Positions 9,074 through 21,531 of a stretch of 59,267 bases of DNA are shown piece after piece. Each line of letters starts with the position of its first letter. Within the stretch, counting starts at the first letter, position 1. Origin of the DNA: Meiothermus sp. (GTDB taxonomy: Bacteria > Deinococcota > Deinococci > Deinococcales > Thermaceae); assembly GCA_026004095.1 (NCBI GenBank), contig BPIL01000008.1, forward strand, positions 1 through 59,267, given 5' to 3'. The notes beneath the pieces were generated by a model that was not told where the DNA came from, ran no database searches, and saw nothing but the letters and a program-made list of their open reading frames with translations. Both the position numbers and the translations under genes were made by a program.

Positions 9074-9928
9074 TTATCTGCCCCACTCCAGCTTGACTAT
9101 CATCTCGGCGCCGCGGGGGGCTACCCTGACCTCGAGCCTATCCCCACCTCGGCGGTACTCCGCCTCGTAGGCCGGGTTCTTCTTGCCCTTCCTGGACTTG
9201 AAGCGCACCTTCACCCAGCCTTTGGAGGTCAGGTCGCGGTGGTAGTAGCCGAAAATTTGCTCCACATCGCCACCGCGGTAGGCCACACTGTACTCGGTGT
9301 CGTCGCGGTCCTCCCAGATCACCCAGTACCCCGGCATGGGCGGGATGAAGTAGATGGGCGGTCTGGGCTGTGGGTTGACCACCTGGCGGGGCTGTACGTT
9401 GTAGCGCACTGCATGGCTCACCCAGTCGCGGTCGGGCAGTGGGGTGACCACAATCGAGAGCGCCCTGGCCAGGTTGCTGGCCCCCTGCACCCGCATTTGG
9501 CCGCTGCGAATATCGGCAATCTGCGCGAGCGAGAGCGGCTGGCGGCTAGCCACCGCCAGCACCTGGTCTACCCCCGCCGGCCCGCTGATGGTGAACTCGT
9601 AGCGCGCCCCGGGTTCCGGAAAGCTATAGGTCTCCCCCGCCCGCAAATAGTTGCTGGGGTTGTAGGCATTGGGCAGGATCAGGTCAATCTGCCCATCGGC
9701 GTTGATGCTGAACAGGTAGACGTAGGCGTTCTGGTTAACGCGGGTGTAAATCCTGATTTTGTCGCCAAAGAAATAGGTCGCGTTGCCCAGGCCCGCGGGG
9801 TCGCGGTCTACCCAGGTCTGTACCTCGAGCTCGGTGGGCACCGGGTTAACGATAATCCCCTGGGGGCTCAGTACCGGGGTGGCATAGGCCATCAGTCCCA
9901 GCAGGCTTGTTGCAATCAGTCGCTTCAT
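9074..9928 (-). CDS. DUF4384 domain secreted protein
   Basis: 284 residues with a signal peptide (MKRLIATSLLGLMAYATP). The DUF4384 core is recognisable: a charged strand with GDKIRIYTRVNQNAYVYLF, then INADGQIDLILPN, then RAGETYSFPEPGARYEFTIS and a VDQVLAVASRQPL stretch. DUF4384 domains are found on cell-surface or stress-linked proteins of Deinococcota; the biochemical role is unknown. The C-terminal third (about 200-284) is basic, with short SRKGKKN and beta segments. GGAGGAGCG precedes the ATG. It ends at a strong terminator. Confidence 0.75.
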   Translation of the reverse strand: MKRLIATSLLGLMAYATPVLSPQGIIVNPVPTELEVQTWVDRDPAGLGNATYFFGDKIRIYTRVNQNAYVYLFSINADGQIDLILPNAYNPSNYLRAGETYSFPEPGARYEFTISGPAGVDQVLAVASRQPLSLAQIADIRSGQMRVQGASNLARALSIVVTPLPDRDWVSHAVRYNVQPRQVVNPQPRPPIYFIPPMPGYWVIWEDRDDTEYSVAYRGGDVEQIFGYYHRDLTSKGWVKVRFKSRKGKKNPAYEAEYRRGGDRLEVRVAPRGAEMIVKLEWGR

Positions 9929-10038
9929 CTCGCTCCTCCTGGTTCAAGGGTAGGAAAGGGGCAACCCCCAGCCATGAAGCCTGCATCAGCAAAACTTAAC
10001 TTTAGCGTTGAGGGATTCTTTAGCCAGTCAATCAATAG

Positions 10039-10185
10039 CGCCCTTGTGGCGCCAAAACCCCCCTGGGGCACGCCCGGCCCTCGATTACCCTAGACCTCTA
10101 CCGGCACGTGGCGGAGTGGGAGCTTCAGGAGGTGGCTGTACCATTGAACGACCTACTGAACCCCACCCCAAGAACACTGAACTAG
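10039..10185 (+). pseudogene. C-terminal remnant of a tyrosine recombinase (integrase)
   Basis: The plus-strand frame ending at TAG 10183-10185 reads LGHARPSITLDLYRHV and then a 20-residue tail. LGH...SIT..LY.H is the last catalytic block of tyrosine recombinases, holding the conserved His and the nucleophilic Tyr. An in-frame TAG at 10036 and the lack of the Arg box upstream show that only the last 40-50 codons remain. It sits 74 bp from the 3' end of tRNA-Val, the usual place of an integrase next to its attachment site. A tandem repeat TTGGAACCCTA occurs directly after it (about 10189-10211). Confidence 0.7.
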
Positions 10186-10213
10186 CAATTGGAACCCTAT
10201 TGGAACCCTAAAC

Positions 10214-10242
10214 CCCCTTTATGCACTCTTTGCATAAAGGGG
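10214..10242 (-). terminator. terminator downstream of tRNA-Val/Glu
   Basis: CCCCTTTATGCA and TGCATAAAGGGG form a perfect 12-bp stem with a five-nt loop. The same 29 bp occurs in the matching orientation after the tRNA cluster at 46158-46186. Confidence 0.75.
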
Positions 10243-10259
10243 TTTTATCGTCCTGGACG

Positions 10260-10335
10260 TGGTGGGCGACGAGGGACTCGAACCCCCGACTTCATCCTTG
10301 TAAGGGATGCACTCTACCAACTGAGTTAGTCGCCC
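10260..10335 (-). tRNA. tRNA-Val (anticodon TAC)
   Basis: The minus strand folds as a cloverleaf: acceptor GGGCGAC/GTCGCCC, anticodon loop CTTACAA (TAC), T arm GGGGG-TTCGAGT-CCCTC, discriminator A and encoded CCA. It is separated from tRNA-Glu by three bp. Confidence 0.95.
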
Positions 10336-10338
10336 GTG

Positions 10339-10414
10339 TGGTGACCCCAAGGGGATTCGAACCCCTGTTACCGCCGTGAGAGGGCGGCGTCCTAGGCCAC
10401 TAGACGATGGGGCC
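10339..10414 (-). tRNA. tRNA-Glu (anticodon CTC)
   Basis: Acceptor GGCCCCA/TGGGGTC, anticodon stem CCGCC/GGCGG with loop CTCTCAC (CTC), T loop TTCGAAT, encoded CCA. Probably cotranscribed with tRNA-Val. Confidence 0.95.
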
Positions 10415-10585
10415 GCCGGAGTCGCTCCTGTTGTGGGAGTGAACCCATCAACAAGACCGTTCATCAGAGTAACACAGGGTTGCCCGTTCGTAAAGATAAA
10501 CCCCTGGATTTGTTCAGGGACGCGATGTATCAGGAGCCTGTCCTCAGGAACCCCATCGCCCAATCCCCTCAAAGTGGGGTCAAAA

Positions 10586-10622
10586 CGCAAACCCGAGGAT
10601 TCGCACCCTCGGGTTTTTTGCG
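10586..10622 (-). terminator. terminator after tRNA-Lys
   Basis: ACCCGAGG (10591-10598) and CCTCGGGT (10607-10614) form the stem, extended by flanking CGCAA/TTGCG. On the minus strand the hairpin is followed by GCGTTTTG, just after tRNA-Lys. The A/T runs on both sides could make it work in both directions. Confidence 0.6.
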
Positions 10623-10630
10623 TCCTGGAT

Positions 10631-10706
10631 TGGTGGACCGCACAGGACTCGAACCTGTGACCAACCGATTAAAAGTCGGTTGCTCTACCAACTGAGCTAG
10701 CGGTCC
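10631..10706 (-). tRNA. tRNA-Lys (anticodon TTT)
   Basis: Acceptor GGACCGC/GCGGTCC, anticodon stem ACCGA/TCGGT with loop CTTTTAA (TTT), T arm ACAGG-TTCGAGT-CCTGT, encoded CCA. It has its own promoter (10752-10780) and terminator. Confidence 0.95.
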
Positions 10707-10751
10707 GACTTTTTGGGTCTGTGGAGGCAACAACTCCCAACAGCCTTAGAG

Positions 10752-10780
10752 ATTATAGGCAAATGGCCCGAAGTTGTCTA
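10752..10780 (-). promoter_or_regulatory. promoter of tRNA-Lys
   Basis: On the minus strand TAGACA, a 17-bp spacer and a perfect TATAAT are followed about 45 nt later by the tRNA 5' end. Confidence 0.7.
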
Positions 10781-10802
10781 TAGCGTGGGCATACCAAAAA
10801 AG

Positions 10803-10831
10803 CCGAGGGCCGGAAGTATTCCGGCCCTCGG
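10803..10831 (-). terminator. terminator of the caa3 oxidase operon
   Basis: A perfect 13-bp stem (CCGAGGGCCGGAA / TTCCGGCCCTCGG, three-nt loop) is followed on the minus strand by GCTTTTTTGG. It lies 11 bp after the end of the subunit I/III gene. Confidence 0.85.
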
Positions 10832-10842
10832 TTCGGGGAAAA

Positions 10843-14383
<3,541 letters not shown>

Positions 14384-14465
14384 TCCTCGCATCCTCCCTT
14401 GGTCTTGGGGTATTCTATAGCATTTTATTTGGAACCATTTTAGGATACCCGGCTCCAAGCATCCG

Positions 14466-14487
14466 ATATCCTATCCCGATAGGATAT
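14466..14487 (-). promoter_or_regulatory. perfect 10-bp-arm palindrome between ctaB and subunit II
   Basis: ATATCCTATC-CC-GATAGGATAT, six bp after the ctaB stop and 83 bp before the subunit II start. It may be an operator for a promoter in this gap, or an RNA hairpin that separates ctaB expression from the oxidase genes. It is strikingly AT-rich for the region. Confidence 0.5.
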
Positions 14488-14492
14488 TTTAG

Positions 14493-15383
14493 CTACATCC
14501 ACAGGGCCCGGTCTATGGCCATCGCGACAAACAGTAATGCCAGGTATAACATCGAGTACTTATACAGCGTAAGCGTCCAGTTTCGCTCCAGGGTCTGGTA
14601 TAAGCGCCAGCTATACAATAAGAGCCAGCCGTTGAGCAGCAGCGCCGCCAGCAAATACACCCAGCGCAGCTCGCCCATCAGCACCGGGACAAGGGTAATG
14701 ACAGTGGTCAGAATGGCATAGAGGCCTATCTGATAGGCCGTCTCGCGCTCGCCGCGCACCACTGGGAGCATAGGAACCCCCACCGCGGCGTAATCGTCTT
14801 TGATCATGAGCGAAAGCGCCCAGAAATGCACGGGCGTCCAGAAAAAGATAATCAAGAACAGATACCAGGCAAAAAGGCTCAGTTCCCCCGTCACAGCAGC
14901 CCAACCAACCAAGGGCGGGAACGCCCCGGCAGCCCCACCGATTACGATGTTGCTCCAGAAGCGGCGCTTCATGTAGAGGGTGTAGACCAGCACGTACCAG
15001 CCCAGCCCGGCCATCGCCAAAAGCGCGGTGGTCAGGTTGGCCCCCCACCAGAGCAATACAAAGGAAAGCAGCATCAGGACGGTGGCGAAAAGGGTGGCCT
15101 CGCGGCTGCTAATCTTATCGGTAACCGTAGGGCGCTGGGCCGTGCGTTTCATGCGACCGTCGATATCGCGGTCAATGACCATATTGAAAACATTGGCCGA
15201 AGCAGCCGCCATATAGCCGCCCACAAAAACCACCAGGAACAAGCCCAGGCCCGGCCACCCACCCGCTGCAATGAACATGGCCGCCAGGGTAGTGAACAGC
15301 AGCAGGCTGATGACTCGAGGTTTGGTTAGCCAAAAATAGTCCCGCCATGTGGCGCGCTCGGTGCTAGCAATAGAAACCACCAC
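14493..15383 (-). CDS. ctaB: protoheme IX (heme O) prenyltransferase
   Basis: 296 residues, an integral membrane UbiA-family enzyme that adds a prenyl chain to heme b to make heme O. The Asp-rich motif is present as [18 protein letters not shown], followed by AQRPTV. About nine hydrophobic helices are visible. It sits six bp after ctaA and before the oxidase subunits, so it supplies heme to the oxidase encoded in the same cluster. Confidence 0.93.
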   Translation of the reverse strand: MVVSIASTERATWRDYFWLTKPRVISLLLFTTLAAMFIAAGGWPGLGLFLVVFVGGYMAAASANVFNMVIDRDIDGRMKRTAQRPTVTDKISSREATLFATVLMLLSFVLLWWGANLTTALLAMAGLGWYVLVYTLYMKRRFWSNIVIGGAAGAFPPLVGWAAVTGELSLFAWYLFLIIFFWTPVHFWALSLMIKDDYAAVGVPMLPVVRGERETAYQIGLYAILTTVITLVPVLMGELRWVYLLAALLLNGWLLLYSWRLYQTLERNWTLTLYKYSMLYLALLFVAMAIDRALWM

Positions 15384-15389
15384 AGCAGT

Positions 15390-16343
15390 CTACCTCGCTT
15401 TAGCCACTTCGGCCCTGGATGGCCTCACAGGGTAGGCCAGGCTGAGGGCCGAGACCGTGAGCAAGAGCCAGGTCACCCAGACCAGATCGGAAAGCAACAG
15501 GTGGGGAAGCTGGGTGTACAGCGGCGCTGCCTGCAGCACGTTAAGATAGCCCACCCCAAGCTGCAAGATAAACAGAAAGGCGGCCGTGCGGGCGAATAAC
15601 TTGGTGTGGGGGCTGGGGCGCAGCAGCGCGACCAGGTTGGCTACCAGAACCACATACACGCTCACCACAACCGCGATAAAAGGGTGATAGATGCGAAGCT
15701 GCACCAGGAAATGCTCGCCGGGGGTAAGGGCCCGCCCCACCGCTTCGGCGGTGTTGCGCACCGGAAACAAAGCATCACCCAGGGAGGTCAGGGCCCCGGC
15801 CGCTGCAACCAGCAGGATACCCCCAAAGCCCAGCCCCAGGGCCCAGCCCACCAGCCCCTGGCCTTTCAAGACCGGGCGGTGCTCCGGGTGGCGCGACCAC
15901 CAGGCGGTAAGGGTCAGCGCACCGATCAGGAAAAGGGTGTTGATGAGGTGAACGGGGGCCACAATAGCCCGCGCCACGCTGGCATCCTCTCCTACCAGCC
16001 GGAAGAGCACCAGCCCGGCCCCCACCAGGCTCTCGGTAATCATGAAGAACATGGCAAGACCGGCCCCCAGCCGGGCCAGGTGGCCCCGGGGAAAGGCCTG
16101 GCGCGACCAGAGCAGAAGCCCGATGGTCAGGAGCAGCGAAAGACCGCTGGTAACCCGGTGGAAAAACTCGATGAAGGTCTCGAGGCCCCGAAAAGCGGGC
16201 AGCACCTCCCCGTTGCAGGTGGGCCAGTGGGCCCCGCAGCCATCCCCGGAGCCGGTGGCCTGCACCACATCGCCCCACAAAATGACCACCAGGGTAAAAA
16301 CCACCACCCCCCAAGCGTAGTAGGTAAACCGTCGGTTGGACAT
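15390..16343 (-). CDS. ctaA: heme A synthase
   Basis: 317 residues from ATG 16343 (the frame is open to 16406, but the upstream residues are polar and not family-like). Eight membrane helices; it oxidises the C8 methyl of heme O to make heme A. Recognisable parts are WGDVVQATGSGDGCGAHWPTCNGEVLP (quoted in part: GSGDGCGAHWP) with the conserved Cys pair, the heme His in FIEFFHR, and further His in VHLINT and RIYHPFIAV. First gene of the caa3 cluster. A perfect GGACAATTGTCC palindrome lies 65 bp upstream. Confidence 0.92.
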   Translation of the reverse strand: MSNRRFTYYAWGVVVFTLVVILWGDVVQATGSGDGCGAHWPTCNGEVLPAFRGLETFIEFFHRVTSGLSLLLTIGLLLWSRQAFPRGHLARLGAGLAMFFMITESLVGAGLVLFRLVGEDASVARAIVAPVHLINTLFLIGALTLTAWWSRHPEHRPVLKGQGLVGWALGLGFGGILLVAAAGALTSLGDALFPVRNTAEAVGRALTPGEHFLVQLRIYHPFIAVVVSVYVVLVANLVALLRPSPHTKLFARTAAFLFILQLGVGYLNVLQAAPLYTQLPHLLLSDLVWVTWLLLTVSALSLAYPVRPSRAEVAKAR

Positions 16344-16408
16344 AAGGAAAAGACCCCCCCTGGGGGCAGTGACTTTATTCTGCCAGAAGGCCCCAGAATG
16401 CACCATTA

Positions 16409-16420
16409 GGACAATTGTCC
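16409..16420 (-). promoter_or_regulatory. GGACAATTGTCC palindrome upstream of ctaA
   Basis: A perfect 12-bp palindrome in the 107-bp gap between the DUF305 gene and ctaA. Likely a binding site for a dimeric regulator of the heme A/oxidase operon; the regulator is unknown. Confidence 0.5.
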
Positions 16421-16450
16421 CGGCATCGGCCCCGTCCTACAGGGCAGGCC

Positions 16451-17062
16451 TTAGTGGTTGTGCATGGGGCTGGAGGTGGGATTAAAGGGAAGCACCGTTC
16501 CCCCACGCTCGAGCAACCAGCGTTTCATCGTCTGAATTTCACCCGCCTGGCTCCGGCCCATGGCCTCGATAAGCCGGCGCGGGAGGCCCGGGGACTGCAC
16601 CTCGGCCAGCCCCTGCTCAATCATGGGCAGCGCCCCCTGGTGGTGGCGGATCATGAGCTGCAAAAACCGGATCTCGGCCTCACGGCCCTGCAGGGCCAGC
16701 AGCTCGGCGATTTCCTGCTCCGAGGCCATACCCATGGCTGCAGCGGCCTGGGGGCTGGGGCGTTCAAAAGCAATTGTGAGCTGCCGCCACCACGGCAGCC
16801 AGCGCCGCATCTGGGCGATCTGGGCGGCCTGGGTCTGGGCCACGTCCCGGGCAAAGTAGCGCAGGTTCTGGTCGGCGGCTCGAGGCTCCAGAATCCTAGC
16901 CAGTTCAACCGCCTGGGCATGGTGGGGAATCATGGACAGGGCGAAGCGCCCCTCGGGCGTGAGGGGCTGGGCCAGCAGCAAGCCCAGCCCCCCCAGCACC
17001 AGCCCCACCAGGCCCCATCTGAACCATCTGGGTTGTGGCAGGGTGTAGCGGTGTGCCTGCAT
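16451..17062 (-). CDS. DUF305 protein
   Basis: 203 residues from ATG 17062, with an N-terminal membrane anchor or signal (WGLVGLVLGGLGLLLAQP). Contains the two DUF305 hallmarks: MIPHHAQAVELARIL and a second MIRHHQGALPMIEQG. The M-x2-HH repeats are thought to bind metal, and DUF305 proteins are often near copper genes. It lies just upstream of ctaA on the same strand, so a role in copper handling for the oxidase is possible but inferred. Confidence 0.85.
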   Translation of the reverse strand: MQAHRYTLPQPRWFRWGLVGLVLGGLGLLLAQPLTPEGRFALSMIPHHAQAVELARILEPRAADQNLRYFARDVAQTQAAQIAQMRRWLPWWRQLTIAFERPSPQAAAAMGMASEQEIAELLALQGREAEIRFLQLMIRHHQGALPMIEQGLAEVQSPGLPRRLIEAMGRSQAGEIQTMKRWLLERGGTVLPFNPTSSPMHNH

Positions 17063-17140
17063 GGATTTTGATTCTAGTCGCCGAGCCTGTACGGCAAAGG
17101 TAAGCAATACACCGATTGCCTCGAGCCAGCGCGGCTTTGA

Positions 17141-17183
17141 TTGACACCCCGTGGAAAAGTTGTTATTTTGAGTCGGGAAATAA
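17141..17183 (+). promoter_or_regulatory. promoter and operator of the xylose operon
   Basis: TTGACA (17141-17146), a 17-bp spacer and TATTTT (17164-17169) form a sigma-A promoter. The inverted repeat TTATTT-N9-AAATAA (17163-17183) covers the -10, where a bound repressor would block transcription. The first gene of the operon is a ROK repressor, so autoregulation released by xylose is the likely scheme. Confidence 0.65.
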
Positions 17184-17213
17184 ATAGCGAAAAGTCTCAA
17201 CGGAGCATGCAGG

Positions 17214-18335
17214 ATGCCTAAGTACCTCGAGCACACCCCCCTGGGCAGCACACGGCAGTTACGGCGCTGGCACCGCGCGCGCATCCTGCAGGCCATCCGG
17301 GCCGAGGCCGGCATCTCCCGGCTCAAGCTGGCGCGCAAACTGGGCCTCTCGCCCTCGGCGGTGACCGAGGTGGTGGCCGAGCTGTTGAGCGAGGGCCTCC
17401 TGACCGAGCGCCCCCTACCCCCCACCGGCCAGGGCCGCCCCTCGGTGGCCCTCGAGGTCGAAGAGAAACACCACCTGGTGCTGGCCTGGGAAATTGACGT
17501 AGACCGGATGGCCGTGGCCCTTCTGAACCTGAAGGGTGAGGTGCGGGCCCGGGCGGTGCTGCCCCCGGCCCCCCCGCAACTGGATGAAGCCCTGGCCCTT
17601 TTGCAGCAACACACCGCCCCGCTGCTGCCGGGGGTGCGGGTGCTTTCGGCAGGCCTTGCGCTGCCAGGGCTGCTCGAGCCCGCCCAGGGCCACCTGACCC
17701 TGGCCCCCAACCTGGGCTGGGCCGACCTGCCCCTGCTCGAGCGTTTCCAGGAGGCCCTTGGGTCGCTGGGCCTGGCAGGGACTCCCGCGGTAGTGGAAAA
17801 CGAGGCCAACGCCGCCGCCTACGGGCTCTATGCCCTGGGGGGGCTGGCCCTCGAGCACTGCGTCTACCTGAGCCTGGGGGTGGGCGTGGGGGGCGGGGTG
17901 GTGGTGGAGCGCAAGGTATACCACGGGGCCCGCTTTCACGCCGGCGAGGTGGGGCACATCCCCCTCGACCCGGAAGGCCCCCCCTGCCGCTGCGGCAAGC
18001 GGGGCTGCGCCGAGGCTTTCCTGAGCTACCGCCGCTGGCAGGAAGACCCCAGCCCAGCCCGCCTGAACGAGATGGCCGAGCGGCTGGCCCAGCTCTCGGC
18101 CATGGTGCTGGCCGCCCTCGACCCCGAACGCATCGTGCTGGGCGGGCCCCTGGTCGAGGCCACCGGCGAGGCTTTGCTGCGGGCAGCACAGGCCCGGCTC
18201 CCCCGCTACGCCCTGGCAGTGCACGACCCCGCCCAGATCACCATCTCACCCCTGGGGCGCGAGGCCGCCCTGCTGGGGGTGGGCGCGCTGGCCGCCGACG
18301 TGTTTATGGAGCAGATGAGCTACGAGGAGGCATAA
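17214..18335 (+). CDS. xylR: ROK-family transcriptional repressor (XylR-like)
   Basis: 373 residues. An N-terminal winged helix ([20 protein letters not shown]) joins a sugar-binding ROK domain with the zinc-binding motif [12 protein letters not shown], the [10 protein letters not shown] segment and the glycine-rich loop SLGVGVGGG. It lacks a kinase-type N-terminal phosphate loop, as expected for a regulator. It is the first gene of the operon with xylA and xylB, and its stop overlaps the xylA start (TAATG). This context identifies xylose, or a breakdown product, as the probable inducer. Confidence 0.88.
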   Translation: MPKYLEHTPLGSTRQLRRWHRARILQAIRAEAGISRLKLARKLGLSPSAVTEVVAELLSEGLLTERPLPPTGQGRPSVALEVEEKHHLVLAWEIDVDRMAVALLNLKGEVRARAVLPPAPPQLDEALALLQQHTAPLLPGVRVLSAGLALPGLLEPAQGHLTLAPNLGWADLPLLERFQEALGSLGLAGTPAVVENEANAAAYGLYALGGLALEHCVYLSLGVGVGGGVVVERKVYHGARFHAGEVGHIPLDPEGPPCRCGKRGCAEAFLSYRRWQEDPSPARLNEMAERLAQLSAMVLAALDPERIVLGGPLVEATGEALLRAAQARLPRYALAVHDPAQITISPLGREAALLGVGALAADVFMEQMSYEEA

Positions 18336-19495
18336 TGTACGAACCCAGACCCGAACACAAGTTCACCTTTGGCCTTTGGACGGTAGGCAACATCGGGCGC
18401 GACCCCTTTGGCGAGGCCGTGCGGGAACGGCTCGAGCCCGACTACGTGGTGTACAGGCTGGCCGAGCTGGGGGCCTACGGGGTCAACCTGCACGACGAGG
18501 ATCTGATCCCCCGCGGCACGCCCCCGGCCGAGCGCGAGGCCATCCTGCGCCGCTTCAAGAAGGCCCTGCAGGACACCGGCCTCAAGGTGCCCATGGTGAC
18601 CGCCAACCTCTTCTCCGACCCGGCCTTCAAGGATGGGGCCCTGACCAGCCCCGACCCCTGGGTGCGGGCCTACGCCCTGAAGAAGAGCCTCGAGACCCTC
18701 GACCTGGGCGCCGAACTGGGGGCCCAGATTTACGTGGTCTGGCCGGGGCGGGAGGGGGCCGAGGTAGATGCCACCGGCAAGGCCCCGCGGGTATGGGCCT
18801 GGTTCCGCGAGGCCCTCGACTTTATGGCCGAGTATGCCGAGGAGCAGGGCTACAACTACCGCTTTGCCCTGGAACCCAAACCCAACGAGCCTCGAGGCGA
18901 CATCTACCTGCCCACCGTGGGCAGCATGCTGGCCCTGATCGGCACCCTGAAGCACCCGCACCGCTTCGGCCTCAACCCCGAGTTCGCCCACGAGACCATG
19001 GCCGGGCTCAACTTCGTGCACGCGGTGGCCCAGGCCCTGGAGATGGGCAAGCTCTTCCACATCGACCTGAACGACCAGCGCATGAGCCGCTTCGACCAGG
19101 ATCTGCGCTTTGGCTCGGAGAATCTCAAGGCCGCGTTCTTCCTGGTGGATCTGCTCGAGGCCAGCGGTTACGACGGCCCCCGCCACTTCGACGCCCACGC
19201 CCTGCGCACCGAGGACGAGGCCGGGGTCTGGGCCTTTGCCAGGGGCTGCATGCGCACCTACCTGATTCTGAAGGAGAAAGCCCAGGCCTTCCGGGCCGAC
19301 CCCGAGGTGAAGGCCCTGCTCGAGGCCTACTACCAGGCCGACCCCGAGCCCCAGGCCCTGCTGGGAGCCTACAGCCGGGAAAAAGCCCAGCGGCTCAAGC
19401 AGCTCGAGCTGCCCGAGGCCCGCCGCAGCCGCGGTTATGCCCTGGAACAGCTCGACCAGCTCGCCGTAGAGCACCTGCTGGGGGTACGGGGATGA
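18335..19495 (+). CDS. xylA: xylose isomerase (class I)
   Basis: 386 residues, typical of the short class I isomerases of Actinobacteria and Thermus. It converts xylose to xylulose using two divalent metals. Visible are [17 protein letters not shown] (the WTVG catalytic start), [10 protein letters not shown] with the catalytic His, [18 protein letters not shown] with the metal-binding Glu and Lys, and [15 protein letters not shown] with metal-binding Asp residues. GAGGAGG precedes the ATG. Its stop overlaps the xylB start by four nt. Confidence 0.96.
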   Translation: MYEPRPEHKFTFGLWTVGNIGRDPFGEAVRERLEPDYVVYRLAELGAYGVNLHDEDLIPRGTPPAEREAILRRFKKALQDTGLKVPMVTANLFSDPAFKDGALTSPDPWVRAYALKKSLETLDLGAELGAQIYVVWPGREGAEVDATGKAPRVWAWFREALDFMAEYAEEQGYNYRFALEPKPNEPRGDIYLPTVGSMLALIGTLKHPHRFGLNPEFAHETMAGLNFVHAVAQALEMGKLFHIDLNDQRMSRFDQDLRFGSENLKAAFFLVDLLEASGYDGPRHFDAHALRTEDEAGVWAFARGCMRTYLILKEKAQAFRADPEVKALLEAYYQADPEPQALLGAYSREKAQRLKQLELPEARRSRGYALEQLDQLAVEHLLGVRG

Positions 19496-20955
19496 GCCTG
19501 GTGCTGGGCCTCGACCTGGGCACCAGCGGCCTCAAGGCGGTGGCGCTTTCCGCCAGGGGCCAGAAGGTGGCCGAGGCCCGGGCGGGCTACCCCCTCCACA
19601 CCCCCCGCCCCGGCTGGACCGAGCAAGACCCCCTGGACTGGGCCCGCGCCGCCCAGGAAGCCTTGCGCGCCCTCTGTGAGCAACTGGGCGGGGCCGAGGT
19701 GGTGGGCATCGGGCTCTCGGGCCAGATGCACGGGGCGGTCTTCCTGGACAAAGCCGGGAACCCCCTATGCCCGGCCCCGCTCTGGAACGACCAGCGCACC
19801 GCCCTCGAGGTCGAGCAGATCGAACAGGCCATCCCGCGCAGCGAGCTCATCCGGCGCACCGGCAACGGGGCGGTGACCGGCTTCCAGCTCCCCAAGCTGC
19901 TCTGGCTCCGAAACCAGCACCCCGCGCTATTCCAGCGGCTCCACAAGGTGCTGTTGCCCAAGGACTACCTGGCCTTCCTGCTGACCGGTGCACGCTCCAC
20001 CGAGTATTCCGATGCCTCGGGCGTGGGGGCCCTGAACCTGGCGGAACGACGCTGGGACAGCGAGGTGCTGCAAGCCCTCGCGCTCTCCCCCGACCTCTTC
20101 CCCGAGGTGGGCGAAAGCCAGCGGGTGGTGGGCTACCTGAGCCCGGCCTGGGCCCAGGCCACCGGGCTCAAGGCAGGCATCCCGGTGGTGGCCGGGGCCG
20201 GCGACAACGCCGCCGCCGCCCTGGGCCTGGGGGTCTCGCGCTACCGCGCAGGGGTGGGCAGCCTCTCCCTGGGCACCAGCGGGGTGATTTTCATCCCCAC
20301 CGAACAGCCCATCCCCGAGCCCGAGGGCCGGGTGCACCTGTTTGCCCACGCCGACGGGGGCTACCACCTGCTGGGGGTGACGCTCAGCGCGGCGGGCAGC
20401 CTGGAGTGGCTGCGGGGCCTCTTCCCCGAGGTGGGCCTGGAAACCCTGCTCGAGGAGGCCCTGCAGGCCCCCCTGGGCTGCGAGGGCCTGTACTTCTTGC
20501 CCTTTCTGGCCGGGGAGCGCAGCCCCTACCTGGCCCCCCACCTGCGCGGGGCCTTCCTGGGCCTCTCCCTGGCCCACCGCCGGGGCCACCTGGTGCGCGC
20601 CGTGCTGGAAGGGGTGGCGCTCAGCCTGGGCGAGGTTTATCGGGTGATGCGCCCCCTGGCCGGGGCCCGGCGGCTGCTGGCCACCGGGGGCGGCTCGGCC
20701 TCCGATTTGTGGCTGGCGCTGGCAGGGGGGGCCCTGGGGGTTCCCGTCCACCGGGTGGTGGGGGACGAAGGCGCGGCGCGGGGGGCGGGGATTCTGGCCC
20801 TGGTGGGGGCCGGGGTGTATCCCGGGCTTCGCGAGGCCCTGGAGGCCACGGCCCCCGCCGAACAACCGGCCACCCCCCCGCTGGAGGGCCTCGAGCCCCT
20901 CCGCAAAGCCTATGCCCAGGCGGTGGAGAAGGTGCTCGAGCTGTACAAAAACTAA
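19492..20955 (+). CDS. xylB: xylulokinase
   Basis: 487 residues, FGGY-family kinase that phosphorylates xylulose to xylulose 5-phosphate for the pentose phosphate pathway. It shows [12 protein letters not shown] (phosphate 1), [15 protein letters not shown] (the MH substrate pair), WNDQRT, the catalytic Asp in [12 protein letters not shown] and the adenosine-binding ATGGGSAS. It begins at ATG 19492 inside the xylA stop (ATGA), so translation is coupled. No transporter gene follows in this window. Confidence 0.95.
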   Translation: MSLVLGLDLGTSGLKAVALSARGQKVAEARAGYPLHTPRPGWTEQDPLDWARAAQEALRALCEQLGGAEVVGIGLSGQMHGAVFLDKAGNPLCPAPLWNDQRTALEVEQIEQAIPRSELIRRTGNGAVTGFQLPKLLWLRNQHPALFQRLHKVLLPKDYLAFLLTGARSTEYSDASGVGALNLAERRWDSEVLQALALSPDLFPEVGESQRVVGYLSPAWAQATGLKAGIPVVAGAGDNAAAALGLGVSRYRAGVGSLSLGTSGVIFIPTEQPIPEPEGRVHLFAHADGGYHLLGVTLSAAGSLEWLRGLFPEVGLETLLEEALQAPLGCEGLYFLPFLAGERSPYLAPHLRGAFLGLSLAHRRGHLVRAVLEGVALSLGEVYRVMRPLAGARRLLATGGGSASDLWLALAGGALGVPVHRVVGDEGAARGAGILALVGAGVYPGLREALEATAPAEQPATPPLEGLEPLRKAYAQAVEKVLELYKN

Positions 20956-21186
20956 TTGCCCTGCCGCTACTTTTTTACCGGTTCCCCTCGAACCCTTCGC
21001 CTTTGGGTGTAAGCCAAGGTGAGGGGTTCAAGCCGATCGAAGGGGAGAGAAAAACATTTCGGCAATGAAACATACGCCCGGAAGGCGCTCCGCGGTCGAA
21101 GCTTCCTGTGGGGGACGCTGCTCCGGGCGCAATAGCAATCAGTAGGGTCAGGGCGACGCTACCGATGGGCTGTTCTGGAAAGTCCT
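20956..21186. other. intergenic region with a possible hairpin
   Basis: 231 bp without an ORF. CGCCCGGA (21075-21082) and TCCGGGCG (21122-21129) could close a 55-nt structured element, and CCCCTCGAACCC/GGGGTTC pairing is possible nearer xylB. No clear U-tract terminator and no known RNA family is recognised. Confidence 0.35.
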
Positions 21187-21423
21187 CTAGGCCGTTTTGG
21201 GTTTTTGAATAAAGCGCATCACAAAATAGACCACCGCGACCACAATCAGCACCGGCACCAGCACCCGCAACAGCGCCCAGACAACACCAGCCAGCCCCTT
21301 AAGAAGGGTGCCCAGGAAAGTGAAAAGCCAACCCCCCACCCACAGTACTACCAGTGCCGCTACAGCAATCAGGAGGCCCAGCACCACCCACTCGAGGATG
21401 TCCTGCAACGACCGCTCGTTCAT
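21187..21423 (-). CDS. small two-helix membrane protein, 78 aa
   Basis: Has two strongly hydrophobic segments (VVLGLLIAVAALVVLWVGGW and ALLRVLVPVLIVVAVVYFVM), a charged N terminus (MNERSLQDILEW) and a basic tail (RFIQKPKTA). The function is unknown. It is divergent from recO, with a 108-bp gap; TATCCT is visible about ten nt before its ATG. The consistent amphipathic layout argues that it is real. Confidence 0.6.
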   Translation of the reverse strand: MNERSLQDILEWVVLGLLIAVAALVVLWVGGWLFTFLGTLLKGLAGVVWALLRVLVPVLIVVAVVYFVMRFIQKPKTA

Positions 21424-21531
21424 AAGGCTCAGGATAGCACAATGCCGGCCGGCTTCATCCCCCTTTCGGATGAAGACGCTCCAAAGCCATCCAACCCGGC
21501 CTTATCCCAATCGGCGCTCTGCTCACGTACC

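Noticed and set aside
14466..14487. Palindrome between ctaB and subunit II as a simple rho-independent terminator
   Set aside because: No U tract follows the stem and the downstream genes belong to the same functional cluster.
18376..20955. Long frames overlapping xylA and xylB, including an Arg/Pro/Gly-rich one
   Set aside because: Out-of-frame translation of real genes, typical of high-GC DNA; composition is not protein-like.
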